Source: Solobacterium sp. (GTDB lineage Bacteria > Bacillota_I > Bacilli_A > Erysipelotrichales > Erysipelotrichaceae). From it: a stretch of 8,110 nt of DNA. A program made the translations under genes and the position numbers. Location of the stretch: contig JAEEYJ010000038.1 of NCBI GenBank assembly GCA_016291725.1, forward strand, positions 1-8,110, read 5' to 3'. Shown here one piece after another: positions 1 through 8,110 of the stretch (within the stretch, counting starts at the first letter, position 1; each line of letters opens with the position of its first letter). The notes under the pieces were generated by a model. The model saw only the letters and a program-made list of their open reading frames with translations, had not been told where the DNA came from and searched no databases.

Positions 1-424
1 ACACCGTCCTTCATCAGGGCGTACAGAGTAATGACCTGGAGGGTGGCGGGGATGATCCTGCCCTTGACGTTCAGGACCTGCCCTACCGTCTGGATCGCGT
101 CCAGAAAGGATCCGCTCAGCTGTGTCATGGCTGTCAGGATCAGATTGCCCAGATTATGGCCGTGGATGTCCACTTCGGTACCGTCCGGGTCATCGAAGCG
201 GTAATCCATCAGTTCGCTCATGGTGGTTTCGCTTTCTGCCAGAGAGATCATGACGTTCCGGATGTCTCCCATGGCCGGGATGCTGAACTGCCGGCGCAGA
301 CGGCCGGTGCTTCCTCCGTCATCCGCTACGGTCACAATGGCACTGATGCGGATGCCTTCGATATTCTTGATGGAGCGGCAGATCTGGGACTGTCCGTGTC
401 CGCCGCCGATCACTACTACATTCT

Positions 425-428
<4 letters not shown>
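1..428 (-). CDS. yvcK: YvcK/CofD-like protein, gluconeogenesis factor family (3' end outside window)
   Basis: The first 142 codons are visible; translation of the minus strand from the ATG at 428 stays open to the left edge. The Rossmann-like start is MKNVVVIGGG with GGGHGQS at 8-14, followed by IVTVADDGGSTGRLR (31-45), GDIRNV (54-59), YRF (76-78) and HGHNLGNL (89-96), all typical of YvcK and its relatives. YvcK binds UDP-sugars. In B. subtilis it is needed for growth on gluconeogenic carbon sources and for normal cell shape, with links to peptidoglycan synthesis. The start overlaps the rapZ stop by 4 bases, with AGGA at 433-436 as ribosome site. In related Firmicutes the next gene is usually whiA, which would lie past the left edge. 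The His after the glycines replaces the Thr of B. subtilis YvcK but also occurs in E. coli YbhK. Confidence 0.94.
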
Positions 429-1291
<863 letters not shown>

Positions 1292-1298
1292 GTTATTT

Positions 1299-1307
1299 AT
1301 TCTACCA
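1299..1307 (-). promoter_or_regulatory. Candidate extended -10 promoter for rapZ-yvcK
   Basis: Between the terminator and rapZ the minus strand reads TGGTAGAAT, matching an extended -10 (TGn plus TAnnAT). It ends 7 bases before the rapZ ATG at 1291. I see no convincing -35 at 16-18 bases. If used, transcription would begin at or within a base or two of the ATG, giving a leaderless message. A promoter somewhere in this gap is expected because the upstream terminator is strong, but this particular site is tentative. Confidence 0.35.
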
Positions 1308-1336
1308 TGACCGCAATGCGGCGGTACATATTCAGG

Positions 1337-1369
1337 AAAAGAAAAAAGCCCGTGCACTGCACAGGCTTT
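1337..1369 (-). terminator. Intrinsic terminator after the OsmC-family gene
   Basis: On the minus-strand transcript AAAGCC (1369-1364), U, GUGC (1362-1359), loop AGU, GCAC (1355-1352), G, GGCUUU (1350-1345) form an 11-pair stem with one U-G wobble and a 3-base loop. A run of U broken by a single C follows (about 1347 to 1337). It starts 8 bases past the OsmC stop. On the plus strand the same hairpin is not followed by a T run, so it acts in one direction. It separates the mutS-uvrA-hprK/ppaX-osmC group from rapZ-yvcK. Confidence 0.88.
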
Positions 1370-1376
1370 CCGCTGC

Positions 1377-1760
1377 TTATTTCTTCTTCAGATCGAATGT
1401 GCACTTTGCGACATGTGCGACCATGTTGAGCATGGAGCAGTTCTTCCAGGCATAGTCCCATGCCTTTTCGATGTCTTCCATATCCTCATCGGAATCAACC
1501 GTAATGTCCACATTGACCCATGTCAGATAGCAAGGATCCGGCTCTGTTCTCTTTTCGCCTGTTACGATGATCTCTGCCCCGCGTACATCCAGCTGGTTTG
1601 CATTGACATAGTCCAGGAATGTGGAATACAGGCAGGATGCTGTAGCGCCGAATGTCATATCATAGGGATGTACACCCGGACCGCTGATGACGATCTTCTG
1701 TCCGCCGGCTTCCATATAGCCATTGAAGCCGCTGCCGAATACGATTTTGTTTTCCAACAT
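1377..1760 (-). CDS. OsmC/Ohr-family protein
   Basis: A 127-residue soluble protein that looks like a short member of the OsmC/Ohr family, which includes thiol peroxidases reducing organic hydroperoxides as well as members of unknown role. The family's two cysteines are present in the expected contexts: Cys43 in the helix start GATASCLYSTF, and Cys108 in the second helix near AWKNCSML. The N-terminal beta strands before residue 35 and the central strands around 60-90 fit the fold. Two extra cysteines occur (77, 120). There is no signal peptide. It begins 4 bases after the hprK-ppaX stop with a strong AGGAGG site, and is followed by an intrinsic terminator, so it is the last gene of the transcript. 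It looks slightly less GC-rich than its neighbours, though I did not measure this over its full length. Substrate and electron donor cannot be told from sequence. Confidence 0.82.
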   Translation of the reverse strand: MLENKIVFGSGFNGYMEAGGQKIVISGPGVHPYDMTFGATASCLYSTFLDYVNANQLDVRGAEIIVTGEKRTEPDPCYLTWVNVDITVDSDEDMEDIEKAWDYAWKNCSMLNMVAHVAKCTFDLKKK

Positions 1761-1764
1761 ACTT

Positions 1765-3378
1765 CTATCCTCCTATTTTCTGAAGTATTTCCAATAGATC
1801 CCGTAGATCCTTGATGATGTAGTCAGGTTCTGTCCGCTCCAGGTCTTCCTTCTTTTCTTCCTTTGTCGGATAGGCTACCGTTGCAGAGCCTGCCGCCTTT
1901 CCTGCCCGCATGTCCCCGGCACTGTCGCCGACATAGACGGAACGGGTGCATTTCAGGCCGTTCATGGCTTTCAGGATTCCCTCCGGATCGGGCTTTTCCT
2001 TCTCGACATCATCATGGCCTATAACAATATCAAAATACCCTTTCATGCCGAGAATTTCCAGTATATTCACTACGGAATCGTGCTTTCTTGTCGTGACGAT
2101 TCCTGTGCGGTATCCCCGGCCGCGGATCGCTTCCAGTGTCTCGTTGACATAGGGCATCGGACGCACCCATTCTGCGATGTGCTCCACCTGGTAGTCCCGG
2201 TAGGTCCGGATTGCGTCCTCGGTCGGTATATCCGGGAAGAACTTCTTCATTTCTTCCTCTATGGACGGCCCCAGCACTTCCACACGCCGCTCCGGGGTGA
2301 ATTCAGATACATCCAGGTAGGTGCGGAATACATGTTCATAGCTCTTGAGAATCGCCGGCTCTGTATCAGCGATCGTCCCGTCCAGATCGAACAGTACGGC
2401 TGTTTTGTCGGATTGCTGCTGTTCGTTGTCTTCCCGGTTCTTCTGCAGCAGGCTCGTCAGATTCCGGCGGAACTGCTTCGCGCTGTCATTGCCCTGTTCC
2501 TTGGACATGTAGTTCGCAACCGCTGTTTCAATCAGTACATAGGTGGAACGTCCGCTCAGTACCGGCAGGACGATCAGCGGCAGCTTGACATCCAGTATGG
2601 AGGTCGTCTGTTCGTACTCATCACCGATCCGTACGAATTCTTCCTCCATCTCGGACCGGTTGCCGACCAGACGGATTACGAAGTCAATGTTGGAACGGGC
2701 CTTGAAGCTGCTGTCTCCGAACATTCTGCGGGCATCGATGATGCCGATGCCGCGGATCTCCAGCAGGCCGGTCAGGATCTCAGGCGCAAAGCCGACCAGG
2801 TGATTGTGGAAGCGCTGGATGTCCACCCGGTCATCCGCAATCAGTGCATGGCCGTCCCGGATCAGTTCCAGGGCTGCTTCCGACTTGCCGATGCCGCTTT
2901 TTCCGGTGATCAGGACACCTTTGCCGTAGACGTCCATCAGAACACCGGAGACTGTTGTCTCTTCCGCCAGCATTTCATCCAGGTAGGATACCAGATCAAC
3001 CGTGAAGCGCATGGTTGCGGCTGCAGTGCTCAGCACCGGATAGTTGACCTCAGACGCAACCTGCAGCAGGACCTCCGGCGCCGGGTTGCCCGCTGTCACA
3101 ATAACAACCGGGTTGTTGTCATTGATCAGCTGCTTGAAGCGGGTTCTTTGTTCCTCTTCGCTCATGCTGTCACGGATGTAGTAGCTTTCTTTATTGCCGA
3201 TGATGATGATGCGGTGCGGCTGGTTCGGTGTTTCTACACCGAGCAGTTCCAGACCGGGACGGTTGATGTCCGGCACATGGATGATGCGCTCCAGGGATTG
3301 TTCGTCCCCGGTCAGCTGGACCAGATCGAAGAATTCCTTGACCTGCTTCAGCGGGATTCCTTTCTTACGGATTGTCAT
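1765..3378 (-). CDS. hprK-ppaX: HPr kinase/phosphorylase fused to PpaX-like HAD pyrophosphatase
   Basis: One uninterrupted 537-residue protein with two enzymes. Residues 1-311 are HPr kinase/phosphorylase, which uses ATP to phosphorylate Ser46 of the PTS carrier HPr for catabolite repression and reverses this with phosphate, releasing pyrophosphate. Visible marks are DINRPGLELLG (37-47) in the N-terminal domain, P-loop GKSGIGKS (159-166), ADD (181-183, with the usual catalytic Asp at 183), LEIRGIGIID (206-215), Arg250, and the phosphorylase loop PVLSGR (272-277). The His normally 21 residues before the P-loop Lys is Ser144. After a polar linker, residues 325-537 are a HAD hydrolase closest by eye to B. 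subtilis PpaX. It has DLDGT (331-335, Asp331/Asp333), LGPS in the cap (369-372), IVTT (427-430), DDVEKEKPDPE (456-466, Lys462) and GDSAGD (484-489, Asp485/Asp489). PpaX hydrolyses pyrophosphate, HPrK's own by-product. The ATG overlaps the uvrA stop (ATGA). The HAD identity as pyrophosphatase rather than another small phosphatase is inference. Confidence 0.93.
   Translation of the reverse strand: MTIRKKGIPLKQVKEFFDLVQLTGDEQSLERIIHVPDINRPGLELLGVETPNQPHRIIIIGNKESYYIRDSMSEEEQRTRFKQLINDNNPVVIVTAGNPAPEVLLQVASEVNYPVLSTAAATMRFTVDLVSYLDEMLAEETTVSGVLMDVYGKGVLITGKSGIGKSEAALELIRDGHALIADDRVDIQRFHNHLVGFAPEILTGLLEIRGIGIIDARRMFGDSSFKARSNIDFVIRLVGNRSEMEEEFVRIGDEYEQTTSILDVKLPLIVLPVLSGRSTYVLIETAVANYMSKEQGNDSAKQFRRNLTSLLQKNREDNEQQQSDKTAVLFDLDGTIADTEPAILKSYEHVFRTYLDVSEFTPERRVEVLGPSIEEEMKKFFPDIPTEDAIRTYRDYQVEHIAEWVRPMPYVNETLEAIRGRGYRTGIVTTRKHDSVVNILEILGMKGYFDIVIGHDDVEKEKPDPEGILKAMNGLKCTRSVYVGDSAGDMRAGKAAGSATVAYPTKEEKKEDLERTEPDYIIKDLRDLLEILQKIGG
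1769..1774 (-). promoter_or_regulatory. Ribosome binding site of the OsmC-family gene
   Basis: Minus-strand AGGAGG, a perfect Shine-Dalgarno core, 8 bases before the ATG at 1760. It is embedded in the final codons of the hprK-ppaX gene. It is the strongest site in the window and predicts good independent initiation of this small gene. Confidence 0.85.
2407..2445 (-). other. Interdomain linker joining HPrK to the PpaX-like domain
   Basis: Codons 312-324 encode a short hydrophilic segment rich in Gln, Glu, Asp, Asn and Lys, with no predicted structure of its own. It follows what looks like the complete C-terminal helix of HPrK and precedes the first strand of the HAD fold. It contains no ATG, GTG or TTG in frame and no Shine-Dalgarno, so the phosphatase half has no obvious start of its own. 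Confidence 0.8.
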
Positions 3379-6215
3379 TGTGCCCCCTTTCTGCCGGCGA
3401 GCGCCTTTTTCAGATACTGTCCTGTCCAGGACTCCGGAACCTCTGCAACCTGTTCCGGTGTTCCGCAGGTTATGACTGTACCGCCGTTGTCACCGCCTTC
3501 CGGGCCTAAGTCGATTACCCAGTCCGCGCATTTGATGACATCCAGGTTGTGTTCGATGACCAGCACGGTATTGCCGCTGTCCGCGATCTTCGCCAGTACA
3601 TCGATCAGGCGCTTGACGTCATCGGTATGCAGGCCGGTCGTGGGTTCATCCAGGATATAGACGGTCTTGCCGGTCGGTTTGCGCTGCAGCTCACTGGCCA
3701 GCTTTACACGCTGGGCTTCGCCGCCCGACAGTGTCGTAGAGGACTGTCCCAGCTTCAGATAGCCCAGGCCGACATCGTTCAGTGTCCGCAGTTTGCTGTG
3801 GATGCGGGGATGATTGGCGAAGTGGCCGAGTGCCTCTTCGGCAGTCATTTCCAGCACATCGTAGATGTTCTTTCCCTTGAAGGTGACCTGCAGGGTCTCT
3901 TCGTTGTACCGTTTTCCTCTGCATACCTCACAGGGCACATAGACATCCGGCAGGAAGTTCATCCGGATGACGCGTACACCGTCTCCCTGGCAGGCTTCAC
4001 AGCGTCCGCCTTTGGTATTGAAGGAGAATCTTCCCTTATCATAGCCGCGCAGCCTGGCTTCCGGCGTATTGGCGAAGACCTCGCGGATATCATCGAATAC
4101 ACCGGTATAGGTTGCGGGGTTGGACCGCGGTGTTCTGCCGATGGGATCCTGGTCGATCTGCACCAGCTTGTCAATATTGGCCGTACCGGTAATTCTGTCG
4201 AACCGGCCTGGCTTTACCCGCTTCATACGTCCGATGGACTGCTGGACGGCTTTCATGAAGACCTCATTGACCAGCGTTGATTTTCCGCTTCCGGACACAC
4301 CGGTCACAACGATGAACTTCCCGAGCGGGAACTCTACATTGATGTGCTTCAGGTTGTTCTCCGACGCACCGTAGACCTTGACGCTCTTTCCGCTTCCCTT
4401 GCGGCGCTGCGCCGGTACAGCAATGCATTTCTTTCCGGAGAGATACTGGCCGGTGATGCTTTCTTCACAGGCCATGATGTCCTCAGGCGTACCCTGGGCG
4501 ATCACCTCGCCGCCGTGGATGCCGGCGCCGGGGCCGATGTCCACGATCCAGTCCGCGCTCATCATGGTCTCTTCATCATGTTCTACAACAATCAGGGTAT
4601 TGCCCAGATCACGCATGTCCTTGAGGGTGTGGATCAGCTTCATATTGTCACGCTGGTGGAGACCGATGCTCGGCTCATCCAGCACGTACAGTACACCTGA
4701 CAGGTGGGATCCGATCTGGGTCGCCAGACGGATGCGCTGGGCTTCTCCGCCGGACAGCGTACCGGCAAGGCGGTCCAGTGTCAGATATTCCAGACCGACG
4801 TCCTTCAGGAACTGCAGACGCTCCCGGATCTCCTTCAGGACCATTTCCGCGATCTTTGCCTGTGTTTCGCTGAGCTGCAGATCATTGACCCAGTGGAGGG
4901 CGTTCGTGACCGACAGGGCAGTGTATTCCATGATGTTTTTATCGGAAACCATGACGGACAGCGCCTGTTCGTTCAGACGCTTTCCACCGCACTTGGGGCA
5001 GGTGCTCTCCACCATGAAGGAATGGTACCAGTCCTTGGACCAGGCACTCTGGGTTTCTCCGTAGCGGCGTTCGATCAGGTCCTTGACCCCTTCGATGTAG
5101 TCATTGCGGGAATACTGGTTTCCCGATGAAGAAGTAATGGAATACTTGACCGGCTTATCGCTGCCGTGCAGGATGATCTGCATCTGCTTTGCGGTGAGCT
5201 TGTTCACCGGTTTGTCCATATCAATATGATAGGCACGGCAAAGCACACAGAATGTCTGCCATTCAATGTTGTCCGAACCCACCAGGTTCCTGTAGTAGCG
5301 TATCGCCCCTTCGTTCAAAGACAGACTGTCATCCGGAATGAGCAGATCAATATCCACTTCCTCGGTAATGCCCAGACCGTTGCACTGGCTGCAGGCGCCC
5401 AAAGGTGCATTGAACGAGAACAGACGCGGCTCCAGGTTCGGTACGGAGAAGCCGCAGATCGGACAGGCATAGTTGCTGGAATACAGCGATTCCTGCTCCC
5501 CTGCCGCTACGATGACCTTTCCGTCCGCCAGATCCAGCGCTGTCTCGATGGAATCGAATACCCGTCCGCGGTTGTCCTCCCGCTTCACGATCCGGTCTAC
5601 AATGACATCAATGTCATGGCGCTGATTCTTCTCCAGGACAATATCGTCCTCCAGAAGCCGCATTTCACCGTCCACCCGTACACGGACATAGCCGTCCTTC
5701 TGCAGCTTGGTGAACGTTTCCTTCCAGGTGCCCTTCTTTTCCCGTACGATCGGTGCCAGGATCATGAGCCTGGTACCGTCTTCGTTCTTCCATACTGCGT
5801 CCACCATCTCGGTTACCGTCATGCCGGTGATGGGAATGTGATGGTTCGGGCAGTAGGGAACGCCTGTCCGGGCATAGAGAAGACGCAGGTAGTCGTAGAT
5901 CTCCGTCACCGTACCTACCGTGGAACGGGGATTGTTCGACGTTGTTTTCTGGTCTATGGAGATGGCGGGCGAGAGCCCTTCGATGGACTCTACGTTCGGC
6001 TTGTCCACCCCGCCCAGGAACATACGGGCGTAGGCGCTCAGGGATTCGACATATCTTCTCTGTCCCTCAGCGTAGATCGTATCAAAGGCCAGGGACGTCT
6101 TTCCGCTGCCGGACAGTCCCGTCATGACCACCATACTGTTCTTGGGGATATCCAGGGAGATGTTCTTCAGGTTGTTTTCCTTCGCTCCGTGGATCCGGAT
6201 CTTTGTCTGTTCCAT
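3375..6215 (-). CDS. uvrA: UvrABC excinuclease subunit A
   Basis: UvrA is the damage-sensing ATPase of nucleotide excision repair; its dimer loads UvrB onto lesions. The protein is 946 residues, the normal length. It shows both ABC modules. The first has Walker A GLSGSGKT (33-40), signature LSGGEAQR (487-494) and Walker B LYVLDEPS (around 509-516). The second has GVSGSGKST (639-647), LSGGEAQR (829-836) and YILDEPTTG (around 853-861). Zinc-binding pairs are visible: C251/C254 with C275/C278, and C739/C742 with C762/C765, plus a CPKC at 406-409. The UvrB-interaction region lies between the first Walker A and the first zinc module. I chose the ATG at 6215 because AAAGGA lies 6 bases upstream and the family N-terminus begins there. 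An in-frame ATG at 6263 would add 16 unrelated residues read inside mutS. It overlaps mutS at its start and the HPrK fusion gene at its end. uvrB is not in the window. Confidence 0.98.
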   Translation of the reverse strand: MEQTKIRIHGAKENNLKNISLDIPKNSMVVMTGLSGSGKTSLAFDTIYAEGQRRYVESLSAYARMFLGGVDKPNVESIEGLSPAISIDQKTTSNNPRSTVGTVTEIYDYLRLLYARTGVPYCPNHHIPITGMTVTEMVDAVWKNEDGTRLMILAPIVREKKGTWKETFTKLQKDGYVRVRVDGEMRLLEDDIVLEKNQRHDIDVIVDRIVKREDNRGRVFDSIETALDLADGKVIVAAGEQESLYSSNYACPICGFSVPNLEPRLFSFNAPLGACSQCNGLGITEEVDIDLLIPDDSLSLNEGAIRYYRNLVGSDNIEWQTFCVLCRAYHIDMDKPVNKLTAKQMQIILHGSDKPVKYSITSSSGNQYSRNDYIEGVKDLIERRYGETQSAWSKDWYHSFMVESTCPKCGGKRLNEQALSVMVSDKNIMEYTALSVTNALHWVNDLQLSETQAKIAEMVLKEIRERLQFLKDVGLEYLTLDRLAGTLSGGEAQRIRLATQIGSHLSGVLYVLDEPSIGLHQRDNMKLIHTLKDMRDLGNTLIVVEHDEETMMSADWIVDIGPGAGIHGGEVIAQGTPEDIMACEESITGQYLSGKKCIAVPAQRRKGSGKSVKVYGASENNLKHINVEFPLGKFIVVTGVSGSGKSTLVNEVFMKAVQQSIGRMKRVKPGRFDRITGTANIDKLVQIDQDPIGRTPRSNPATYTGVFDDIREVFANTPEARLRGYDKGRFSFNTKGGRCEACQGDGVRVIRMNFLPDVYVPCEVCRGKRYNEETLQVTFKGKNIYDVLEMTAEEALGHFANHPRIHSKLRTLNDVGLGYLKLGQSSTTLSGGEAQRVKLASELQRKPTGKTVYILDEPTTGLHTDDVKRLIDVLAKIADSGNTVLVIEHNLDVIKCADWVIDLGPEGGDNGGTVITCGTPEQVAEVPESWTGQYLKKALAGRKGAQ
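3383..3390 (-). promoter_or_regulatory. Ribosome binding site of the hprK-ppaX fusion gene
   Basis: Minus-strand AAAGGGGG ends 4 bases before the ATG at 3378 and lies within the last uvrA codons. It is an imperfect Shine-Dalgarno. Together with the 4-base ATGA overlap it suggests that translation is partly coupled to uvrA. Confidence 0.55.
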
Positions 6216-8110
6216 CAATGATCCTTTCTGCTTTCTTCTGCCAGGTCTGCCAGCATCTGCCATGCCTGGCGGGGGGAGAGGTCATCTACACTGACTTCCC
6301 TCAGCTGCTTCATGATACCGGCAGAGACGGGATCTTCCCGTGTCATCTCCACCAGCTGGAAATTCTGCTGCACGACCCGCTTGCGGGACTCCAGTTCCTT
6401 CTGCAGCTGCTTTGCGCGGTCAATGACCGCTTCCGGCAGCCCGGCCAGTCTGGCGACATTGATGCCGTAGGAGCGGTCTGCGCTTCCTTTCTTCACTTTG
6501 TACAGGAAGGTAACCTTCTCTTCGTCTTCCTTTACGGCAACATGTACATTGCGCACTTCGTCGATATTATCCGCCAGCATGGTCAGTTCATGGTAATGGG
6601 TGCTGAACAGGGTATAGGCGTGGATGCAGGCAGCGATGTACTCGATCATTGCCTGGGCGAGCGCCATGCCGTCGTAGGTGGATGTTCCCCGGCCGATTTC
6701 ATCGAACAGGATCAAAGAGTGCTCCGTTGCGTTCTCCAGCGCATGGTTGGCTTCACTCATCTCCACCATGAAGGTGGACTGTCCGGACAGGATGTCATCG
6801 CTTGCACCGATGCGGGTAAAGATCTTATCGATCAGGGGCATGCGGCATTTCCTGGCCGGTACAAAGCAGCCGGTCTGGGCGAGGATGACAATCAGGGCTG
6901 TCTGGCGCATGTAGGTTGATTTGCCGCCCATGTTGGGGCCGGTGATCAGCAGGATGGAATTCTCCCGGTCCATGATCAGATCGTTGGCAATGTAGTGGGG
7001 ATCCTTCATCATGACATCCAGGATCGGATGCTTGCCGCCGAGGATCTCCATTTCGTTTTCTGTGAATTCCGGACGGATCCAGCCGTACTTTGAACTGATC
7101 TCGGCCAGTGCCGCAAAGACATCCAGCTCTGCCAGAACAACGCTCAGACGCTGCAGGGGGACCAATTGTCTGCGGACGTCATCCAGCAGCTGCGCGAACA
7201 GCATCCGTTCGATCCTGGCCGCGTTCTCTTCGGCATGCAGGATGGCGTCCTCCTTCTCCTTCAGCTCCTGGGAGATGAACCGTTCATTGTTCACCAGTGT
7301 CTGCTTGCGTACATAGCCCCATTCATCCTTGACCTGGGACAGTGCACCCTTGGAGATTTCAATATAATAGCCGAAGACCTTGTTGTAGCCGATCTTCAGG
7401 TTCTTGATGCCGGTGCGCTCCCTCTCCTTCGCTTCCAGCGACGCAATGAACTGCCGTCCGCTGCGCTGGATCATCCGTGCTTCATCCAGTTCTGCATTGT
7501 AGCCGTCCCGGAAGATGTTTCCGGCGCTCATCTGAGCAGGCAGTTCTTCGTTCAGCGCATCATTCAGCACTGCACAGAGAGCTTCCATCCGGTCGGTATC
7601 CGCGTATTCCGCAAAGGCAGCGTCCTGTACGCAGTCCAGAATGCCGGGCACTTCCTTCAGGGTTCTTCCCAGACGCTGACAGTCCACAGCTGTGGCTGTA
7701 TTCATTGCGCAGCGGGCAATCAGGCGCTGTACATCGTAGATCCGGTTCAGATGATCCCGGAGCTTCTGCCTGGTGCGGAAATTCTTCATCAGTGCCTGCA
7801 CCCGGTCATAGCGCTGTTCGATCTTCTCCCGGTCCACCAGCGGCTTCATCACCCACTGCTTCAGCTTCCGCGATCCCATCGCGCTCCGGCAGACATCCAG
7901 AAAGGACCAGAGCGTCTCACCGTTGTTCTGGGGATGCAGGGCCTCCGTCAGTTCCAGGTTCCGCTGGGTACTGTAATCCATGTAAAGTACAGATTCCTCA
8001 CGTTCAATATACGCCGGCTGTACATGCTCAAGCAGATGCTTCTGCGTCTCTTCCAGGTACACCAGCATCCGGCCGTAGGCCGCCCTGTCCTGTTCCCTGC
8101 GGATCTCGTA
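6215..8110 (-). CDS. mutS: DNA mismatch repair protein MutS (5' end outside window)
   Basis: MutS binds mismatches and small loops in newly replicated DNA and uses ATP to signal repair. The frame is open through the right edge; 631 codons plus a stop are visible. Numbering from the first visible codon, the lever/core region comes first, including an [17 protein letters not shown] stretch near residue 44 that begins the core domain. The clamp follows, then the ABC-type ATPase: Walker [10 protein letters not shown] at about 391-399, an [10 protein letters not shown] segment near 442-451, and Walker B with [13 protein letters not shown] near 469-481. A STHYHEL switch lies near 503. The C-terminal helical tail is present and ends in RKDH. 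The mismatch-reading N-terminal domain (Phe-X-Glu) and most of the connector lie beyond the window, so the Met at 8068 is internal and not the start. The stop overlaps the uvrA start (TGATG), implying translational coupling. Family assignment is very secure. Confidence 0.97.
   Translation of the reverse strand, partial: YEIRREQDRAAYGRMLVYLEETQKHLLEHVQPAYIEREESVLYMDYSTQRNLELTEALHPQNNGETLWSFLDVCRSAMGSRKLKQWVMKPLVDREKIEQRYDRVQALMKNFRTRQKLRDHLNRIYDVQRLIARCAMNTATAVDCQRLGRTLKEVPGILDCVQDAAFAEYADTDRMEALCAVLNDALNEELPAQMSAGNIFRDGYNAELDEARMIQRSGRQFIASLEAKERERTGIKNLKIGYNKVFGYYIEISKGALSQVKDEWGYVRKQTLVNNERFISQELKEKEDAILHAEENAARIERMLFAQLLDDVRRQLVPLQRLSVVLAELDVFAALAEISSKYGWIRPEFTENEMEILGGKHPILDVMMKDPHYIANDLIMDRENSILLITGPNMGGKSTYMRQTALIVILAQTGCFVPARKCRMPLIDKIFTRIGASDDILSGQSTFMVEMSEANHALENATEHSLILFDEIGRGTSTYDGMALAQAMIEYIAACIHAYTLFSTHYHELTMLADNIDEVRNVHVAVKEDEEKVTFLYKVKKGSADRSYGINVARLAGLPEAVIDRAKQLQKELESRKRVVQQNFQLVEMTREDPVSAGIMKQLREVSVDDLSPRQAWQMLADLAEESRKDH
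6222..6227 (-). promoter_or_regulatory. Ribosome binding site of uvrA
   Basis: Read on the minus strand this is AAAGGA, 6 bases before the ATG at 6215. It lies inside the last codons of mutS and decides between that start and the in-frame ATG at 6263, which has no comparable site at a useful distance. Confidence 0.75.

Noticed and set aside
387..407. GGGHGQS in YvcK as a broken nucleotide-binding motif (B. subtilis has Thr instead of His)
   Set aside because: A His at that place also occurs in E. coli YbhK of the same family, and the remaining motifs are intact, so it is ordinary variation.
1292..1357. Longer rapZ starting at the ATG at 1357
   Set aside because: That ATG lies in the loop region of the intrinsic terminator hairpin and the 22 extra residues are unlike RapZ. 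The P-loop follows 1291 at the normal distance.
1345..1369. Hairpin near 1357 as a bidirectional terminator or a protein-binding palindrome
   Set aside because: The U tract exists only on the minus-strand transcript; the plus strand has just three T after the stem. Position right after a stop codon fits a simple terminator.
2380..2445. Separate ppaX gene with its own internal start in the fusion
   Set aside because: No ATG, GTG or TTG in frame and no Shine-Dalgarno is present in the linker; the frame runs straight through from HPrK.
2014..3660. A 548-codon open frame on the plus strand opposite hprK-ppaX and the end of uvrA
   Set aside because: The minus-strand frame encodes recognised enzymes throughout. 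The plus-strand translation has no family motifs and no ribosome site before its ATG, and spans a gene boundary. It is explained by codon bias of the real gene keeping stops out of the opposite frame.
5166..6221. A 351-codon plus-strand open frame opposite uvrA, and smaller ones opposite mutS, rapZ and yvcK
   Set aside because: All lie antisense to secure genes, show no recognisable domains or ribosome sites, and have compositions expected of mirrored codons.
6216..6263. Longer uvrA starting at the ATG at 6263
   Set aside because: The 16 added residues do not resemble UvrA N-termini and are read inside mutS. The ATG at 6215 has AAAGGA at good spacing and matches the family start.

Overview
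The window is a gene-dense stretch of chromosome from a low-to-mid GC Bacillota (Firmicutes), transcribed entirely from the minus strand (right to left). UvrA next to HPr kinase, and RapZ (YvcJ) followed by YvcK, are typical Firmicutes neighbourhoods. HPr kinase implies a Gram-positive-type PTS/carbon catabolite system. GC looks to be in the low-to-mid fifties by eye, and the usual lgt gene is missing beside hprK. I would guess an Erysipelotrichaceae-like lineage, but this is inference and cannot be settled from 8 kb without searching.

Layout in transcription order. First is the 3' two-thirds of mutS (8110 to 6215, 5' end outside the window). Next is uvrA (6215 to 3375), whose start overlaps the mutS stop. 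Then comes a 537-codon gene fusing HPr kinase/phosphorylase to a PpaX-like HAD pyrophosphatase (3378 to 1765), overlapping the uvrA stop by 4 bases. A small OsmC-family gene follows (1760 to 1377), 4 bases further on. A strong intrinsic terminator (1369 to 1337) closes this group. A second group starts in the following gap: rapZ (1291 to 425) overlaps yvcK (428 to the left edge, truncated) by 4 bases. No intergenic stretch exceeds about 90 bases.

The first group joins two DNA repair proteins (mismatch recognition, nucleotide excision) to a carbon-regulation enzyme and a probable peroxide/thiol-stress protein. The second group holds two cell-envelope and central-metabolism regulators that normally sit in the same neighbourhood as hprK.

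The most interesting object is the HPrK-PpaX fusion. HPrK phosphorolyses P-Ser-HPr and releases pyrophosphate, and PpaX hydrolyses pyrophosphate; in Bacillus subtilis these are separate genes of one operon. Here they form one polypeptide with both catalytic cores recognisable. However, the His that normally precedes the HPrK P-loop as an active-site residue is Ser144. Secondary points are a possible leaderless promoter for rapZ, the tight mutS-uvrA coupling, and an OsmC gene where lgt would be expected. No mobile element, CRISPR array, tRNA or rRNA was seen.
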